Shown one piece after another: positions 5,125 to 6,668 of a stretch of 6,668 bases of DNA. The notes below the pieces were generated by a model. That model was not told where the DNA came from, did not search any database, and was given only the letters and a program-made list of their open reading frames with translations. The stretch's first letter is position 1; each line of letters opens with the position of its first letter. This DNA comes from Clostridia bacterium. Its GTDB lineage: Bacteria; Bacillota; Clostridia; Oscillospirales; Butyricicoccaceae. The DNA is taken from assembly GCA_017547995.1 (NCBI GenBank), contig JAFYNW010000041.1, positions 1 to 6,668 of the forward strand. The letters are read 5' to 3'. The position numbers were made by a program, and so were the translations under genes.

Positions 5125-6516
5125 ATGGGATTTCTAAGCATTTTCAAGCAAAGTGACGAAGAAAGAAAAAATCTCGTCCTCAACGGCGGCATAGGTAAAA
5201 CAGCAATTCTGCTTTCCTTGCCTGTAATGTTCATGCTGCTGGCACAGTCCCTGACTCAGGTCTTCGACAACTGGTTTGTGTATAACTTCTCTACACTCAA
5301 CAACGGTGCCGCAGTATCCTATTCCAACACAGCACTCAACATCGCAATCAACGGCGGTATCGGTCTTTCTGTAGCCGGCACAGCCTTCATCGGCCGTCTT
5401 ATCGGTGCAGGCGATATGCAGAAGGTACATAAATATACAAAGCAGTTCATCTTCCTTATGGTTGCCGCTGCTATTATCGTATCCATCTTCACAATGGTCA
5501 TCGCGCCATTCTATGCGTCTCTCGCTCTCGAAGAAATCAGAGCAGGCGTCCGCACAATCATGTTCCTCACACCGCTCGTTGTGCCATTCCAGTATTTCAA
5601 CACAGCTTACTACGCTATCAAGAATGCCAACGGCAAGAGCGAAGTGCAGTTTGTGTTCACACTGGTTATGCTCATTCTCAAGGTCATCGGTAACGCCATC
5701 TTCATCGCAGTTATGCAGCTCGGCGTTATGGGTATCGTCCTTTCCAACTTTTTTGCACAGGCTGTTATATCCCTCATCGTCAGCCGCGATATTTTCGGCA
5801 AGAGCAAGATGAACATCAGCTTCAAGGGCTTCAAGCCTGACAAGGATATCCTCCGCGACTTCCTCAAGGTCGGTATCCCATCCGTCGTGACAAACGTCAC
5901 AATGCAGGTCGGCTTCCTTCTCATCAACCTTGAATCCATGAAGTACGGCAGCGAAATCCTCAATACAAACTCCATCGCAAACTCCATCACAAACGTAGCG
6001 TACAGCTCTCTCAACGCATTCGGTACAGCTATCACTTCTATGGTAAGTATGAACGTCGGCGCTCTCAACTACAAGCGCGCAAAGGATATGGTTGTTTACG
6101 TATTCAAGCTCGTTACAGTGCTCAGCATCATCGTTACAATCGTAATGACAATCATCGCGCCATATATGAGTACACTCTTCGTGGAAGAAGACCAGATTAT
6201 GCTTCTCGATAAGGTTACTGTGACACAGCGAATCACAATCTTCGGTATCTTAGGCTTCTGCTGTGCAAGTATCGTGTGCGGTGTCTTCGTCGCAGTAGGC
6301 AAGACAAAGCTCCCAATCATCATCAACGGCCTTCGTATCGTAGGCTTCAGATATCCAATCATCATCATCGCAAACGCACTCTTTGATGCCAACTATCTCA
6401 TCATTCCAATCTCAACACTTGTAAGTAACAACCTCGTGCTTCTCGTGTCCTTCTATCTCTACTTTAAGAAAATCGACTGGAACGATCCTCTTGGTACTAA
6501 AAAATTAACTAAATAA
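5125..6516 (+). CDS. MATE-family cation-coupled efflux transporter
   Basis: Inner-membrane antiporter of the multidrug and toxic compound extrusion type (NorM/DinF superfamily), expected to export a small molecule in exchange for Na+ or H+; the substrate cannot be read from sequence. The protein has 463 residues, the usual MATE length. About twelve hydrophobic segments form two six-helix halves, roughly at 28-47, 70-95, 107-128, 142-165, 174-197, 199-220, then 250-270, 288-312, 323-346, 366-391, 396-418, 425-447. Typical features include LSLPVMFML (30-38) opening helix 1, IGAGDMQKVHKY (93-104) after helix 2, its counterpart in the second half, NVGALNYKRAKDM (310-322), and FLKVGIPSVV (246-255) at the second-half entry. 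The usual VDTIFVG at the end of helix 1 is replaced by VFDNWFVYNF, so this is a divergent branch. It has its own promoter, divergent from dinB, and hflX follows after 9 bases. The codon choice (ATC, CTC, TTC, nearly always ACA for Thr) is as biased as in the atp genes, suggesting solid expression. Confidence 0.9.
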   Translation: MGFLSIFKQSDEERKNLVLNGGIGKTAILLSLPVMFMLLAQSLTQVFDNWFVYNFSTLNNGAAVSYSNTALNIAINGGIGLSVAGTAFIGRLIGAGDMQKVHKYTKQFIFLMVAAAIIVSIFTMVIAPFYASLALEEIRAGVRTIMFLTPLVVPFQYFNTAYYAIKNANGKSEVQFVFTLVMLILKVIGNAIFIAVMQLGVMGIVLSNFFAQAVISLIVSRDIFGKSKMNISFKGFKPDKDILRDFLKVGIPSVVTNVTMQVGFLLINLESMKYGSEILNTNSIANSITNVAYSSLNAFGTAITSMVSMNVGALNYKRAKDMVVYVFKLVTVLSIIVTIVMTIIAPYMSTLFVEEDQIMLLDKVTVTQRITIFGILGFCCASIVCGVFVAVGKTKLPIIINGLRIVGFRYPIIIIANALFDANYLIIPISTLVSNNLVLLVSFYLYFKKIDWNDPLGTKKLTK

Positions 6517-6525
6517 GGAAAACAA

Positions 6526-6668
6526 ATGAACGAAGTAATTGAAAAGAAAATAGAAAAAGCCATCCTCGTGGGCATCAACTGCGGTGCTCTCAAGGATTTT
6601 GAAAACTCAGACAACGAAACACTCGACGAACTCAGTGAGCTTCTCGAAACAGCAGGCGGCGAAACAGC
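6526..6668 (+). CDS. hflX: GTPase HflX, N-terminal fragment (cut by window end)
   Basis: Only the first 47 codons are present: MNEVIEKKIEKAILVGIN, then a short linker and ETLDELSELLETAGGETA. The pattern of a strand ending in (I/A)LVG(V/I), a Ser/Thr-Leu-x-Glu-Leu-x-x-Leu helix and TAG is the usual N-terminal beginning of HflX, a GTPase that binds the 50S subunit and splits stalled or heat-damaged ribosomes. The G-domain and the glycine-rich region that would prove it lie outside the window. The start is the ATG at 6526, with AAGGAA five bases upstream (6515-6520), a modest ribosome binding site overlapping the MATE stop. The 9-base gap means it is probably cotranscribed with the MATE gene. 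Identity is inferred from a short segment. Confidence 0.75.
   Translation, partial: MNEVIEKKIEKAILVGINCGALKDFENSDNETLDELSELLETAGGET

Noticed and set aside
5610..6068. Minus-strand frame inside the MATE gene
   Set aside because: It is antisense to a conserved membrane protein, and its hydrophobic pattern is only the mirror of the membrane helices.
1..6668. A previously undescribed multi-gene system, CRISPR array, prophage or transposon
   Set aside because: Every substantial gene belongs to a known family, there are no regularly spaced repeats, transposase or integrase genes, and no intergenic stretch exceeds about 220 bases.

Overview
The window looks like the chromosome of a Gram-positive anaerobe of the class Clostridia, perhaps a gut Oscillospiraceae/Ruminococcus-like lineage. 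This is inferred from strong AGGAGG-type ribosome binding sites, the clostridial style of the F1-ATPase and DinB proteins, a Firmicutes-type LexA box (GAAC-N4-GTTC), and intergenic repeats of a kind I recall from clostridial genomes. The species cannot be fixed from sequence reading alone.

Layout. Positions 1-3573 hold the end of an F-type ATP synthase operon on the + strand, in the canonical order atpA (5' end cut off), atpG, atpD, atpC. These encode the alpha, gamma, beta and epsilon subunits of the F1 sector. The spacing is tight, and atpD and atpC share one base (TAATG). A strong hairpin followed by a T-run at 3578-3606 ends the operon, and its symmetry means it can also end transcription arriving from the other side. 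Positions 3607-3704 carry no gene but contain two short sequences resembling dispersed intergenic repeats.

Positions 3705-4904 hold dinB on the minus strand, convergent with the atp operon, encoding a Y-family translesion DNA polymerase. Its promoter region (about 4993-5042) contains a perfect LexA half-site pair, GAACATCTGTTC, just downstream of the -10 element, so dinB is very probably an SOS gene. The dinB leader also contains a GC-rich imperfect hairpin resembling one of the elements downstream of the gene.

Divergently from dinB, a + strand promoter with an extended -10 drives a MATE-family multidrug/cation antiporter (5125-6516). Nine bases after its stop begins a further gene, cut by the window edge, whose N-terminus looks like the ribosome-associated GTPase HflX. 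The two are probably cotranscribed.

Functionally, this is an energy-generation operon followed by a DNA-damage-inducible polymerase and a transporter/stress-GTPase pair. I found no mobile element, CRISPR array, RNA gene or evident new multi-gene system. The points most worth a second look are the SOS operator of dinB, the decayed sliding-clamp motif of DinB, the repeat-like elements on both sides of dinB, and an unexplained palindrome between the two divergent promoters.
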